A stretch of 46,629 nucleotides of DNA from NCBI GenBank assembly GCA_045113695.1, contig JBGUJG010000123.1, positions 1 to 46,629 of the forward strand. The letters are read 5' to 3'. The translations under genes and the position numbers were made by a program. This document shows, one piece after another, positions 12,714-21,690 of the stretch. Origin of the DNA: UBA4246 sp045113695. Lineage in GTDB: Bacteria > Bacillota > Clostridia > Christensenellales > Aristaeellaceae. The notes below the pieces were generated by a model. It worked only from the letters and a program-made list of their open reading frames with translations, was not told where the DNA came from and did no database searches. Every line of letters starts with the position of its first letter. Position 1 is the stretch's first letter.

Positions 12714-13247
12714 ATGGCACGGCTTTTTATCGGGCTGCGGCCGTCTCCGCTCTTCCGGGACGCCCTGTCCGTTCTGCAGGAAAACCTCTGCGCCGCCGGG
12801 GCGGCGGGGCGCTGGCTGGCCCCGGAAAGCCTGCACCTGACCCTTGCCTTTATCGGCGAGCGGCCGGACCCGGAGGCCGTTCTGTCCCTTCTGCCGCCGG
12901 TGCAAAATGCGTTTTCAATTGCTTTGTCGCATCCGGGCTTTTTTCCCAAAGCAGACGTGCTGTGGGCAGGCACCGTGCCCTGCCCGGAACTTGACGGGCT
13001 GGCGGCCTGCGTCCGGGACCGGCTGACGGAAGGCGGGGTCTCTTTTGACAGAAGGCCGTTTGTCCCGCACATCACGCTGGCCCGGAAGCCGAAGTTACCG
13101 GAAGGAATGGATCTGTCCCTGTTTCCCGTCCCGACGGCGGAAATGACCGTGCGGGAACTCTGCCTGTACAAATCGGAACGGGGGGAAAGCGGCATGATGT
13201 ATACGGTGATCGGCAGTACGCGGAAGAATGAGGAAGGAGCGCCATGA
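12714..13247 (+). CDS. thpR: RNA 2',3'-cyclic phosphodiesterase (2H family, LigT/ThpR)
   Basis: A 177-aa cytoplasmic enzyme. The two catalytic HxT/S motifs are HLTLAF (His41) and HITLAR (His119), spaced as in LigT/ThpR. This family opens 2',3'-cyclic phosphates on RNA to 2'-phosphates. The substrates for ligation by RtcB carry the same cyclic phosphate, so the enzyme could oppose or tune the repair locus 7.5 kb away, although the two are not in one operon. The stop codon overlaps the start of the next gene (ATGA), indicating translational coupling. Confidence 0.85.
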   Translation: MARLFIGLRPSPLFRDALSVLQENLCAAGAAGRWLAPESLHLTLAFIGERPDPEAVLSLLPPVQNAFSIALSHPGFFPKADVLWAGTVPCPELDGLAACVRDRLTEGGVSFDRRPFVPHITLARKPKLPEGMDLSLFPVPTAEMTVRELCLYKSERGESGMMYTVIGSTRKNEEGAP

Positions 13248-13984
13248 GTTTATTTGCCATCGGGGACCTTCATCTGCATTTCCAGTCCGAGCTGAAAGCC
13301 CCGGGCCAGCTGCACGGGGCGGTCTGGCAGAACCACGAGGCCGTCTTTCGCCGCAACTGTGAAAAGCTGATCCGGCCGGAGGATACGCTGGTGCTGATCG
13401 GGGACCACAGCTGGGGGAAGAACCTGGCCGCGTGCGAAAAGGATCTGGCCTACATCAGCGCCCTGCCCGGCAGGAAAATCCTGCTCCGCGGCAACCATGA
13501 CATGTTCTGGGATGCGAAAAAGACCGAAGCCCTGAACCGGCAGTTTGAGGGAAAGCTGTTCTTCCTGCAGAACAATTACGCCGCTTACGGGGACCTGGCG
13601 ATCGTCGGCACGAAGGGTTATACGTTTGAGGGCCCGTTTTATGTGCGGGGAGGCCGGATCACCGGGTGGGACGAAGACGCCAAAGCCCAGGCGGACAGGC
13701 TGGTGGAGCGGGAGACGGAGCGGCTGCGGCTTTCGTTTGAAGCCGCGAAGGCGGACGGATACAGCCGCTTCCTCATGTTCCTGCACTATCCGCCCACCAG
13801 CATTCTGGAGAGGAACAGCCCGTTTACCGCCATGGCGGAGGCCTACGGCGCGGAGCAGGTGATCTACGCCCACTGCCACGGGCACAGCCGCTTCCACGAC
13901 AGCATCGAGGGCAGGCATCACGGGATCCGGTATTCCCTGGCGTCCGGGGATTATCTCGGCTGGGTACCGATGAAAGTATTATAG
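13244..13984 (+). CDS. Calcineurin-like metallophosphoesterase
   Basis: A 246-aa cytoplasmic protein with the dinuclear-metal motifs in order: GDLHLH (residues 7-12), GDHSWG, GNHDMF, and a C-terminal HCHGHS. This matches the uncharacterised bacterial phosphoesterase group with IGDLHL at the N terminus. The substrate is unknown. It overlaps the thpR-like gene by four bases, so the two are probably made together, which is compatible with, but does not prove, a nucleotide or RNA-end substrate. Confidence 0.85.
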   Translation: MSLFAIGDLHLHFQSELKAPGQLHGAVWQNHEAVFRRNCEKLIRPEDTLVLIGDHSWGKNLAACEKDLAYISALPGRKILLRGNHDMFWDAKKTEALNRQFEGKLFFLQNNYAAYGDLAIVGTKGYTFEGPFYVRGGRITGWDEDAKAQADRLVERETERLRLSFEAAKADGYSRFLMFLHYPPTSILERNSPFTAMAEAYGAEQVIYAHCHGHSRFHDSIEGRHHGIRYSLASGDYLGWVPMKVL

Positions 13985-14001
13985 AAACGGGGGCAGAGGC
14001 C

Positions 14002-14712
14002 ATGGGCATGTTTGACGGAAAAACGGCGGTCATCACCGGCGGCGGCCACGGGATCGGCCGGGCGGCTGCTGAAGCTTTCCGCCGGGAAGGGGCGTCCGTC
14101 CACATCATCGATGCCCGGCCGGGCGAATGGTTTACCGGCGACATCGGCGACAGGGATACGTTGGAGCGGTTCGCCGCCTCGGTGATCAGCCGGAGCGGGC
14201 AGGTCGATTTTCTCATCAACAACGCGCCGCCCATGATGAAAGGGATCGGCACCTGCTCGTGGGAGGATTTTTCCCGCGCGCTGACGGTCGGGGTGACCGC
14301 CCCGTTCTACCTGACCAAACTGCTGGCGCCGCATTTTGCCGCCGGGGCGTCCGTCGTCAATATCTCCTCCTCCCGCGACCGCATGAGCCAGCCGCAGACG
14401 GAGAGCTACACCGCCGCCAAGGGCGGGATCGCCTCCCTGACCCATGCACTGGCCGTCAGCCTGGCCGGAAAGGCCCGGGTCAACAGCATCTCTCCCGGGT
14501 GGATCGATACGGCGGATGCAGACATCACCGGCCCGGACGCCCTGCAGCAGCCTGCCGGAAGGGTGGGCAGGCCGGAAGACATCGCGGAGATGATCCTGTT
14601 CCTCTGCTCGGACAAAGCGGGCTTTATCACCGGGGAAAACATCTGCATGGACGGCGGCATGACCCGGCTGATGATCTACCATGGGGAGCATGGGTGGACA
14701 TACCGGCCCTGA
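14002..14712 (+). CDS. Short-chain dehydrogenase/reductase (SDR)
   Basis: A 236-aa classical SDR. The dinucleotide-binding TGGGHGIG motif lies at about residues 13-20, an NNA motif follows, and the active site is NISSS with YTAAK (the Ser-Tyr-Lys triad). The C-terminal GFITGENICMDGG is typical of 3-oxoacyl-reductase-like members. The substrate cannot be set from sequence. It starts 17 bp after the phosphoesterase, with GGGGGCAGAGG upstream. Confidence 0.88.
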   Translation: MGMFDGKTAVITGGGHGIGRAAAEAFRREGASVHIIDARPGEWFTGDIGDRDTLERFAASVISRSGQVDFLINNAPPMMKGIGTCSWEDFSRALTVGVTAPFYLTKLLAPHFAAGASVVNISSSRDRMSQPQTESYTAAKGGIASLTHALAVSLAGKARVNSISPGWIDTADADITGPDALQQPAGRVGRPEDIAEMILFLCSDKAGFITGENICMDGGMTRLMIYHGEHGWTYRP

Positions 14713-14751
14713 ACCGGTCATGACAGACAGTACGGAGTGAAAGAGCATCGG

Positions 14752-15378
14752 ATGAACGTATATGATTTTGACGGGACGATCTATTATCCCGACGCCTCGG
14801 TGGGTTTCGCCTTCTGGTGCATGAACCGGCATCCGAAGATGTGGCTGACGTTTTTCCCCGGGGCGCTCATAAACCTGATCCTGTACAAGAAGGGCAGCAT
14901 GTCCCGCTGCCTGATGATGCGGAAGTTTTTCGGATACCTGAAAGAAATCAATGATTTTGACACCCAGATCGAACGGTTCTGGGACAGGCATGAAAAAAAC
15001 ATCTCCTCCTGGTATCTGGCACAGAAGAAGCCGGACGACCTGATCCTGAGCGCCTCGCCTTCCTGCATCATCGCGCCGATCGCCCGGCGCCTGGGAGTAC
15101 AGTACGCCGCCTCGGAGTTTGACCGGGAATTCGGGGTGTTTACCGACAACCTGATGTTTGCCAAAGGGAAGTCCCGCTACATGATCGACCGGGGTTTCCC
15201 GGTGATTGAACATTTCTATTCGGACTCCCTGGCGGATACCCCGATCGCTCTGTGCGCGGAAAAAGCCCACCTGGTCACGGACAAGGCGCAGAAAGTGAAC
15301 GACTGGCCGCATCTGGACGCCGAAACCATGAGGGAAGTCCGCCGGAAGACCGAGACCGGCTGGACGATCCATATCTGA
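14752..15378 (+). CDS. HAD-superfamily phosphatase (SerB-like)
   Basis: About 208 aa. The DFDGT nucleophile motif is at the very N terminus (NVYDFDGTIYYPDAS), SASPS is motif II, and a Lys-containing KGKSRYMIDR region and YSDSLADTPI form motifs III/IV, as in phosphoserine-phosphatase-like HAD enzymes. A GTG start at 14737 is also open; the ATG was preferred because HAD proteins begin just before DFDGT. The hydrophobic helix WLTFFPGALINLILY (about 40-55) is part of the cap in related proteins. The substrate is unknown. Confidence 0.8.
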   Translation: MNVYDFDGTIYYPDASVGFAFWCMNRHPKMWLTFFPGALINLILYKKGSMSRCLMMRKFFGYLKEINDFDTQIERFWDRHEKNISSWYLAQKKPDDLILSASPSCIIAPIARRLGVQYAASEFDREFGVFTDNLMFAKGKSRYMIDRGFPVIEHFYSDSLADTPIALCAEKAHLVTDKAQKVNDWPHLDAETMREVRRKTETGWTIHI

Positions 15379-15403
15379 CCGTCCCCATGAAGGAGGAAAC
15401 CCT

Positions 15404-17398
15404 GTGAACCTGACGCTGACGGCCCGGGAAAAAGACGGGCAGGAATCGTACACGCCGCTGGACCGGCATGGGCTCCGGGCGGAAATCCGTTGTTCCGGCG
15501 CCTATCCCCGGGAGGCGGAAGTCCGGATCACCGCGGACGCCGCTTTTTCGGGCGTCATCCGCTTTGCCCTGAAAGCGCGGGGAGGTCCTGACGCCGGGGC
15601 CGGGTTTTTCCTGCCCGGGTTCATGTACGGTACCAACCGCGGGGATGCCCCGCTCATTACGGACAGCAAAACGCCCCGTCTGCGTCCGGCGGAAGATTTT
15701 CCTGCGTCTCCCTGGTGGATGGTGCGCAGCGACAGGCTGTCGCACCCGTGCGCGATGACTTTCCTGAAGGGAATCATAACCGGAATATCCGCTTCCCCTT
15801 ATTATCTGCGTACGGACGCCGGGAGGGAAGGGTGGCGGCCCGGCCTTTCAGGGGATTTTGACCAGTACGCCGGCTTCGGCTGCTCGCTGGAAAACGGGGA
15901 AGTCTGGTATACCCTGGGCTACGAGAACGCCCCGTGGCTCTTTGTCGATTCCCATCACATCCGGCCCCGGAGCCCCCTTCAGGGGAACTGCTTTCATATC
16001 GCCAAAGGGGAAACGGTCATGGTCCGCCTGCACTGTTTTGAAGAGCCCGCGGAGGATGAGCGGGGCATCCACCGGATCCTCCGATGGGTGTATGACCGTT
16101 TTCATGAACCGCCGCGCCGCCTGCGCTCCATCCGGGAGACAGTGCGGGAAATCGCTTCCGCTGTCTCGGCGGATGCCTGGCTGCCGGAAAAGCACAGCTA
16201 CGCCGGCTTCGTGTTTGACCGGGGCGGTCATTTTGAATACAGGCTCCTGCCGTCCATCTCCTGGACGAACGGCCTGTCCGCGGCGGTCCCGGTGCTGCTG
16301 TCCGCGCACCGTCTGGAAGATGAAGCCATGCGGGCCCAGGCCCTCGACTGCATTGATCATATCGTCCGGAACTGCCTGAACCCCCTCAGCGGTCTTCCGT
16401 GGCTGACAGACCAGGACGGCGTCTGGAGCAACCGCGGCTGGTGGTATGACAAACAGCGCACCCCCGGCCACGCCGCTTACCTGGTGGGCCAGAGCGTGTA
16501 CCTGGTCCTGAAAGCGTACGCCCGGGAAAAGGACCGGGGAACCGTTCATGAAGACTGGCTCAGATTCGCTGAACGGGTGCTGGCCCGCACGGAACAGGGC
16601 CGCAGCCAGGACGGAGAATACCCTTACGTTTTTTCCGAGACGACCGGAGCGGGCCTGGAATATGATTCCTTCTCCGGCGCCTGGTGCATGGCCGCCGCGG
16701 CGTATTACGAGCTGCTCACGGGAGACAGGACGTATGTTCCCGGACTGCTGAAGAGCGAAAGCTGGTATCATGAGGCCTATGTCCGCCGTCAGGCATGTTG
16801 GGGCGGCCCCCTGGATATCGATAAAAACATCGATTCCGAAGGGATCCTGAGCTATATCCGGGCAGTCCGCTGCCTGCACGAAATCGCGGAGGACAGCGCC
16901 CGGAAGGAAACGCTGCTCGATCATCTCCGGGATGCGCTGTATTACGAGTTCACCTTCAAGTTCTGCTGGAATTCGCCGGTCCAGGTGCCTCCGCTGAGCA
17001 CGGCCGGCTGGTCCAGCTGCGGCGGCAGCATCACCTCGGTCACCAACCCGCACATCCACCCGATGTCCTCGTCCGTGATGGATGAGATGGCGTACTTCCT
17101 GCGCTTCCGGGAGGACGCTTACGTCCGAAGCCGCCTTTCGGATACCCTGCTGTGGAGCTGCCAGTGCCACAATACCTTTGACCGGGAATACGGGTATGGA
17201 AAAACCGGCTGGATGTCCGAGCGCTTCTGCCACAGCGAAGGACTGCTGACGGAAACCTGGCCGGACGGTTCACCTGCCTCCACCTGGTTTGCCCTGATGC
17301 CGTGGGCCTGCGGGTCCATCCTGGAGGGACTGACGGGGGAAGCATGTTGGCAGGGGAATCCTTCCCCCGCCAATGCCGCCTCCCTTCATATCCCTTGA
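15404..17398 (+). CDS. Unrecognised 664-aa protein, possible glycan-active alpha/alpha-barrel enzyme
   Basis: I do not recognise the family. The N-terminal 220 residues look beta-rich. The remainder (about 230-664) is helical, with regularly spaced aromatic and acidic motifs (SWTNGLSAAVPVLL, NRGWWYDKQRTPGHAAYLVG, YDSFSGAWCMAAAAYYELL, WPDGSPASTWFALMPWA), a pattern typical of (alpha/alpha)6 glycosidases and lyases. No signal peptide is visible, so it would act in the cytosol, perhaps on imported oligosaccharide. The GTG start is supported by AAGGAGG seven bases upstream. Confidence 0.6.
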   Translation: MNLTLTAREKDGQESYTPLDRHGLRAEIRCSGAYPREAEVRITADAAFSGVIRFALKARGGPDAGAGFFLPGFMYGTNRGDAPLITDSKTPRLRPAEDFPASPWWMVRSDRLSHPCAMTFLKGIITGISASPYYLRTDAGREGWRPGLSGDFDQYAGFGCSLENGEVWYTLGYENAPWLFVDSHHIRPRSPLQGNCFHIAKGETVMVRLHCFEEPAEDERGIHRILRWVYDRFHEPPRRLRSIRETVREIASAVSADAWLPEKHSYAGFVFDRGGHFEYRLLPSISWTNGLSAAVPVLLSAHRLEDEAMRAQALDCIDHIVRNCLNPLSGLPWLTDQDGVWSNRGWWYDKQRTPGHAAYLVGQSVYLVLKAYAREKDRGTVHEDWLRFAERVLARTEQGRSQDGEYPYVFSETTGAGLEYDSFSGAWCMAAAAYYELLTGDRTYVPGLLKSESWYHEAYVRRQACWGGPLDIDKNIDSEGILSYIRAVRCLHEIAEDSARKETLLDHLRDALYYEFTFKFCWNSPVQVPPLSTAGWSSCGGSITSVTNPHIHPMSSSVMDEMAYFLRFREDAYVRSRLSDTLLWSCQCHNTFDREYGYGKTGWMSERFCHSEGLLTETWPDGSPASTWFALMPWACGSILEGLTGEACWQGNPSPANAASLHIP

Positions 17399-17480
17399 AG
17401 CTGCATTGTGCTGATAAAAGGCAGTTGCCCTTCTTATGTGAATTGTGAATTTGGAAAAGAAGTAAGGAAGGTAAGCCGGG

Positions 17481-18236
17481 ATGGAATATAGGGAATACGG
17501 CGCGGGACAAAAGGACGCGGTGATCCTGCTGCATGGCGGCGGCCTTTCCTGGTGGAATTACCGGAAGGAAGCGGAGCTTCTTTCGGGCCGGTTTCATGTG
17601 ATCCTGCCGGTGCTGGACGGACACGCCGGCAGCGGCCAGCCGTTCACGTCGATCGAAGACTGCGCCGCCCGGATTATTGCGTTCATCGATCAGCGGCTGG
17701 GCGGGCAGGCGTTCCTGATCGGCGGCCTGTCCCTGGGCGGGCAGATCCTGCTGGAGATGCTGTCGCAGCGCGGGGATATCTGCCGCCACGCCCTGGCGGA
17801 GAGCGCGATGGTAATCCCGTCGAAGCTGACCGCGGCGCTGATCGGCCCGTCCGTGGCCTGCAGCTTCGGGCTGATCCGGAACCGGCGCTTTGCGAAGCTT
17901 CAGTTCCGCTCCCTGCATATGCCGCCCCATCTGTTTGAGGATTATTACCGGGATACCTGCGCCATCTCCCGGCAGGATATGGCCGCATTTCTTTCCGCCA
18001 GCATGTCTTACCGGCTGAAAGAATCATTCGGGGCCTGCCGGGCGCAGGTGCATGTGTTTGCGGGGGAAAAAGAAACCCCTGGCATTCTCCGCTCCGCGCG
18101 ACTCATCCGTGAAAAAGCCCCGGGGAGCGAACTGACCGTCCTGCCGGGCCTGTACCACGGCGGGTTTTCGCTCCGGCAGCCGGAAGCATATGCAAAACGG
18201 GTCGAAAGCCTTGCGCAGCGTTTCTTCGGGGAGTGA
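17481..18236 (+). CDS. Alpha/beta-fold hydrolase
   Basis: A 251-aa cytoplasmic hydrolase. The oxyanion motif HGGGLSWW is near residue 18 and the nucleophile elbow is GLSLGG (Ser in the middle). A likely catalytic His is in GLYHGGFS. The acid residue is probably within FAGEKETP. The substrate is unknown. It is separated by six bases from the MBL-fold gene and may share its transcript. Confidence 0.82.
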   Translation: MEYREYGAGQKDAVILLHGGGLSWWNYRKEAELLSGRFHVILPVLDGHAGSGQPFTSIEDCAARIIAFIDQRLGGQAFLIGGLSLGGQILLEMLSQRGDICRHALAESAMVIPSKLTAALIGPSVACSFGLIRNRRFAKLQFRSLHMPPHLFEDYYRDTCAISRQDMAAFLSASMSYRLKESFGACRAQVHVFAGEKETPGILRSARLIREKAPGSELTVLPGLYHGGFSLRQPEAYAKRVESLAQRFFGE

Positions 18237-18242
18237 TGGAAG

Positions 18243-19136
18243 ATGTATGAACTGGTGCAGGTGTCTGAACACTGCTTTTATATCCGGTGCCCCGCCAGAA
18301 TCGGGGTCGTCCGGACGGGGCCGGAAGAGGTGTGCCTGATCGACAGCGGGAACGATCCGTCCGCCGGCAAAAAGGTGAAGAAAATCCTGGACGCGAACGG
18401 CTGGTCCCTGCGGGCCATCTATCACACGCACTCGCATGCCGACCATATCGGCGGCAGCCAGGTCCTGCAGATGCAGACGGGCTGCCAGGTGTACGCCCCG
18501 GGCATCGAGCGGGACTTTACCGAGCACCCGATCCTGGAGCCCGCTTTCCTCTACGGGGGAAACCCGCCCGAGGGGCTCCGGCACAAATTCCTGATGGCGC
18601 AGGGCTGTGGCGCCCTTCCCCTGACGGAGGAATGCCTGCCGGAGGGGATGGAGCTGATCCCGCTGCCCGGCCATTCGTGGGACATGGTCGGTTTCCGCAT
18701 GCGGGACGGGATCGTCTATCTGGCGGACTGCCTGTCCTCGGCGGAGACGCTGGACAAGTACCGGATCGGTTTTCTGGTGGATGTGCAGAAGTACCTGGAC
18801 ACGCTGGAGGCCGTACGGAAGCTGGAAGGAAAGCTGTTCATTCCCGCGCACGCCGAACCGGCAGAGGACATCGGGCCGCTGGCGGAGCTCAACATCCGGG
18901 CGGTGCACAGCATTGCGGAAACCATCCTGCGGATCTGCGCGGAGCCTGTCTCCTTTGAGATGATCCTGAAGGGGCTGTTTGACCTGTACGGGCTCACAAT
19001 GACCCTGGAGCAGCACGCCCTGGTCGGCAGCACCGTCCGCTCGTACCTGACATGGCTGACGGAACAGGGACGTCTCAGGATGTCCATTCAGGAGAATATG
19101 ATCCTGTACCGTGAACATGAATCAGCGGATTTCTGA
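18243..19136 (+). CDS. MBL-fold metallohydrolase
   Basis: A 297-aa protein with the zinc motif HTHSHADHIGG (residues 61-71; H63, H65, D67, H68) and a second metal ligand in LPGHSWDM; a further Asp lies in VYLADCLSS. A helical C-terminal part of about 80 residues follows, as in glyoxalase-II-like or lactonase-like members. The substrate is unknown. It is tightly linked to the alpha/beta hydrolase upstream, so both may act on one ester or thioester. Confidence 0.85.
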   Translation: MYELVQVSEHCFYIRCPARIGVVRTGPEEVCLIDSGNDPSAGKKVKKILDANGWSLRAIYHTHSHADHIGGSQVLQMQTGCQVYAPGIERDFTEHPILEPAFLYGGNPPEGLRHKFLMAQGCGALPLTEECLPEGMELIPLPGHSWDMVGFRMRDGIVYLADCLSSAETLDKYRIGFLVDVQKYLDTLEAVRKLEGKLFIPAHAEPAEDIGPLAELNIRAVHSIAETILRICAEPVSFEMILKGLFDLYGLTMTLEQHALVGSTVRSYLTWLTEQGRLRMSIQENMILYREHESADF

Positions 19137-19189
19137 CATCCTCTCCAGGCAGGCTGCCGGAAGCTGAAAAACAAAAGGAGGAAACAGAT

Positions 19190-20428
19190 ATGGGTATTTC
19201 GGGAGAGCTGCTGAAAAAATACGCAGAGCTGATCGTCCGCACCGGGGCGAACGTGCAGCATGGACAGGTGGTCCAGCTGACGGCCTCGGTGGAGCAGCAC
19301 GCGTTTGCCGCTCTGGTGATGGAGGAATGCTACCGGGCCGGGGCGAAAAAGGTGAATGTCGAATGGACGTATGACGCCCAGAAACGGCTGAACTTCCTCT
19401 ACGCGGATCAGGAGGTCCTGGCCCGGGTACTGCCCTGGGAGGAAGAAAAACTCAGACAGATGGTGGAGGACCTGCCCTGCAGGATCTACATCGTCTCGGA
19501 CGACCCGGACGCCCTGAACGGGGTGGATCCGCAGAAGCTCTCCGGAGTGATGCGGAGCCGCTCCGCCGTGGTCAAGCCGTACCGCGACGCGATCGACGGA
19601 AAGCACCAGTGGGTGATCGCTGCCCATCCGTCCGTTCCGTGGGCGAAAAAGTGCTTCCCGGACCTGCCGGACGGGGAAGCGGTGGACAGGCTGTGGGAAG
19701 CGATCCTCCGGACGGTGCACGTGGAGGAGGGGAAGGACCCGGTGGAAGCGTGGAAAGCCCACACGGACTTTATCGAAAAGAAGGCTGCCTGGCTGAACGC
19801 CCAGGGCTTTTCCTCCCTCCGCTACCAGAGCGCGAACGGCACGGACTTTACCGTGGACCTGATCCCCGGCGCGAAGTGGGAAGGAGCAGGGGCGACGAAT
19901 ACGGTGAACGGGGCGTTCTACATTCCCAATATGCCGACGGAGGAAATCTTCACCTCCCCGATGGCCGGGAAATGCGAAGGGACCCTGACCGCCGTCAAAC
20001 CGCTTTCGTGGAACAGCCAGCTGATCGAGGATTTTTCCATTACCTTCCGGGGCGGGAAAGCCGTTTCCTGCCGGGCGGCCAAAGGTCAGGAGCTGCTGGA
20101 AAAGATGATCGGGATTGATGAGGGCGCCGCCATGCTGGGCGAAGTGGCGCTGGTACCCAAGGAAAGCCCGGTCAACCGGTGCGGTTTCCTGTTCTATGAG
20201 ACATTGTTCGACGAAAACGCCTGCTGCCATGTGGCCCTCGGCATGGGCTTCAAGGAGGTCCTGCCGGGCGGGGACGATCTGACCCAGGAGCAGGCGAAGG
20301 AGCGGGGCATCAACGACTCCGTGATCCATGTGGATTTCATGGTCGGGGCCGACGACCTGTCGATCGACGGCATCCGGCCGGACGGCAGCGTGACGCCGGT
20401 CTTCCGGAACGGGACCTGGGCGGAATAA
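19190..20428 (+). CDS. Aminopeptidase, M29 family (AmpS/PepS)
   Basis: A 412-aa cytosolic metallopeptidase that removes N-terminal residues from peptides. The N-terminal pattern ELLKKYAELIVRTGANVQHG, the central IPNMPTEEIFTSP and the C-terminal HVDFMVGADDLSIDG are hallmarks of the M29 thermophilic-aminopeptidase family; the length is normal. AAAAGGAGG precedes the start. It is followed after 37 bp by a YciI-family gene. Confidence 0.92.
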   Translation: MGISGELLKKYAELIVRTGANVQHGQVVQLTASVEQHAFAALVMEECYRAGAKKVNVEWTYDAQKRLNFLYADQEVLARVLPWEEEKLRQMVEDLPCRIYIVSDDPDALNGVDPQKLSGVMRSRSAVVKPYRDAIDGKHQWVIAAHPSVPWAKKCFPDLPDGEAVDRLWEAILRTVHVEEGKDPVEAWKAHTDFIEKKAAWLNAQGFSSLRYQSANGTDFTVDLIPGAKWEGAGATNTVNGAFYIPNMPTEEIFTSPMAGKCEGTLTAVKPLSWNSQLIEDFSITFRGGKAVSCRAAKGQELLEKMIGIDEGAAMLGEVALVPKESPVNRCGFLFYETLFDENACCHVALGMGFKEVLPGGDDLTQEQAKERGINDSVIHVDFMVGADDLSIDGIRPDGSVTPVFRNGTWAE

Positions 20429-20465
20429 ACAAAACCATGTCGGAAAGAACGAAAGGAGAGGTACC

Positions 20466-20762
20466 ATGCAGTTTGTGGTGAACGCGCACGACGGGGAGAA
20501 TAGGCTCGAAAAGCGGATGGCGGTCCGGCCGAGGCATCTTCAGAACATGGAAAACAACAAAGAACACGTGGTCTGCGCCGGCGGGATCCTGAACGGGGAA
20601 GGCAAGCCGGTCGGCTCCGTGCTGGTGATGGATTTTGCTTCCCGGGACCAGCTGGATGAATATCTGGCGAACGAGCCCTACGTCGTCGAAAAGGTCTGGG
20701 CGGATGTCCGGGTGGAACGCCTGAACGTCGTGATCGTGAACGGCGAAAAGGTCGGGAAGTGA
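20466..20762 (+). CDS. YciI-family protein
   Basis: A 98-aa YCII-fold protein of the dimeric ferredoxin-like type. Conserved features are the RPRHL segment, the central G(G)xL strand and the DxF-x-LDEYLANEPYV region ending in V-E-R-L-N. Function is uncertain; some YCII proteins are small lyases or detoxifying enzymes. Its terminator follows at 20772-20811. Confidence 0.8.
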   Translation: MQFVVNAHDGENRLEKRMAVRPRHLQNMENNKEHVVCAGGILNGEGKPVGSVLVMDFASRDQLDEYLANEPYVVEKVWADVRVERLNVVIVNGEKVGK

Positions 20763-20771
20763 CGTGGGAAG

Positions 20772-20811
20772 GGACTGCCGGCGGGCTTTGGACCGGCAGT
20801 CCTTCATTTTA
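20772..20811 (+). terminator. Intrinsic terminator
   Basis: GGACTGCCGG (20772-20781) pairs with CCGGCAGTCC (20793-20802), followed by TTCATTTTA. Confidence 0.75.
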
Positions 20812-20854
20812 TCTGCGGCCGGTGCGCCGTCTGTCCGGAGAAGGAGCTGATGCG

Positions 20855-21391
20855 ATGGGATATGTGTTTGAAACGGAACATGTAAGGGCCCGGCCGTTCA
20901 CTTTGGAAGACGGGCCCCGCCTCTATGAGATTCACCTGGATGAGGCAGTGAAACAATGGTTTCCCAACGAAAGCTATGAAAGCCCGGAGGAGGCGCGGGA
21001 AGCGGCCGCCTTCTTCGCAGACCGCGCCCAGAGCGGGCAGCTGCCCTTTGTCCTGGCGCTGGAACGGAAGGACACCGGAGAGCTGATCGGGGACGCAGGC
21101 GTCAGCGAAGCGGAAGGAAAGCCGGGAGAAGCGGAAATCGGCTACGTCATCTGCCGGTCATGCCGGGGAAAGGGATATGCGCCGGAAACGGTGCGTGCCA
21201 TGACAGCGCATGCCTTTTCGGCCTTCCGCGTCCAGGCGGTTTACGGGCGGGTACTCAAAGGAAACGGGGCATCGGTCCGTGTCCTGGAAAAGAGCGGCTA
21301 CCGCTTTGCGGGGGAGGAATCCGGGGCCGCTGATGATCCGTATGGGAACGGCATGCTGGTGTTTATAAAAAAACGGCCGGCGGAAGGCTGA
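20855..21391 (+). CDS. GNAT-family N-acetyltransferase (RimJ/RimL-like)
   Basis: A 178-aa acetyl-CoA-dependent acetyltransferase. The N terminus TEHVRARPFTLED fits the RimJ/RimL subgroup; the acetyl-CoA loop is CRSCRGKGYAPE, with the QAVYGRVLKGNGASVRVLEKSGYR signature in the C-terminal half. The start at 20855 was chosen for its AAGGAG eight bases upstream, although the frame is open from 20759. The substrate may be a protein N terminus or a small amine. Confidence 0.85.
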   Translation: MGYVFETEHVRARPFTLEDGPRLYEIHLDEAVKQWFPNESYESPEEAREAAAFFADRAQSGQLPFVLALERKDTGELIGDAGVSEAEGKPGEAEIGYVICRSCRGKGYAPETVRAMTAHAFSAFRVQAVYGRVLKGNGASVRVLEKSGYRFAGEESGAADDPYGNGMLVFIKKRPAEG

Positions 21392-21469
21392 CCGGACAGT
21401 GACCTGCCTGACGGCAGGTAAAACGGAAATGACAGAACCGGGAAACGGGGTTGTATACTGACGGTGTCA

Positions 21470-21660
21470 GGAAGCGGAGGATGATGTGATCCGGAAGCGG
21501 TGGCAGCATCCCTGCCGTCCTGCCATACGCTGCGAGGGAGTAGTCAGCCGGTCTGATCCCGGGTCCGCGGCCGTCACACGATGGAATGCTCCATCCGGTC
21601 CGGATGAAAAGACAAGACTTGCGTACCATGGCCGAAAGGCTGATGCGCGGGTCTTTTTTC
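21470..21660 (+). promoter_or_regulatory. Candidate yybP-ykoY (manganese) riboswitch with terminator
   Basis: A 190-base leader contains GGGAGTAG (21536-21543), CGTCACACGATGG near 21572, and AAGACTTGCG followed by a hairpin (GGCC-GAAA-GGCT inside GCGT/ATGC) and seven T residues (21653-21659). The first two resemble the conserved strands of the yybP-ykoY class, and the third resembles its ACCTTTGC strand merged with the expression platform. The match is from memory of the consensus and imperfect. A TATACT box at 21454-21459 could be the promoter. Confidence 0.5.
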
Positions 21661-21690
21661 ATCCCGTGCGATTCGGAAGGAGGAACCGAA

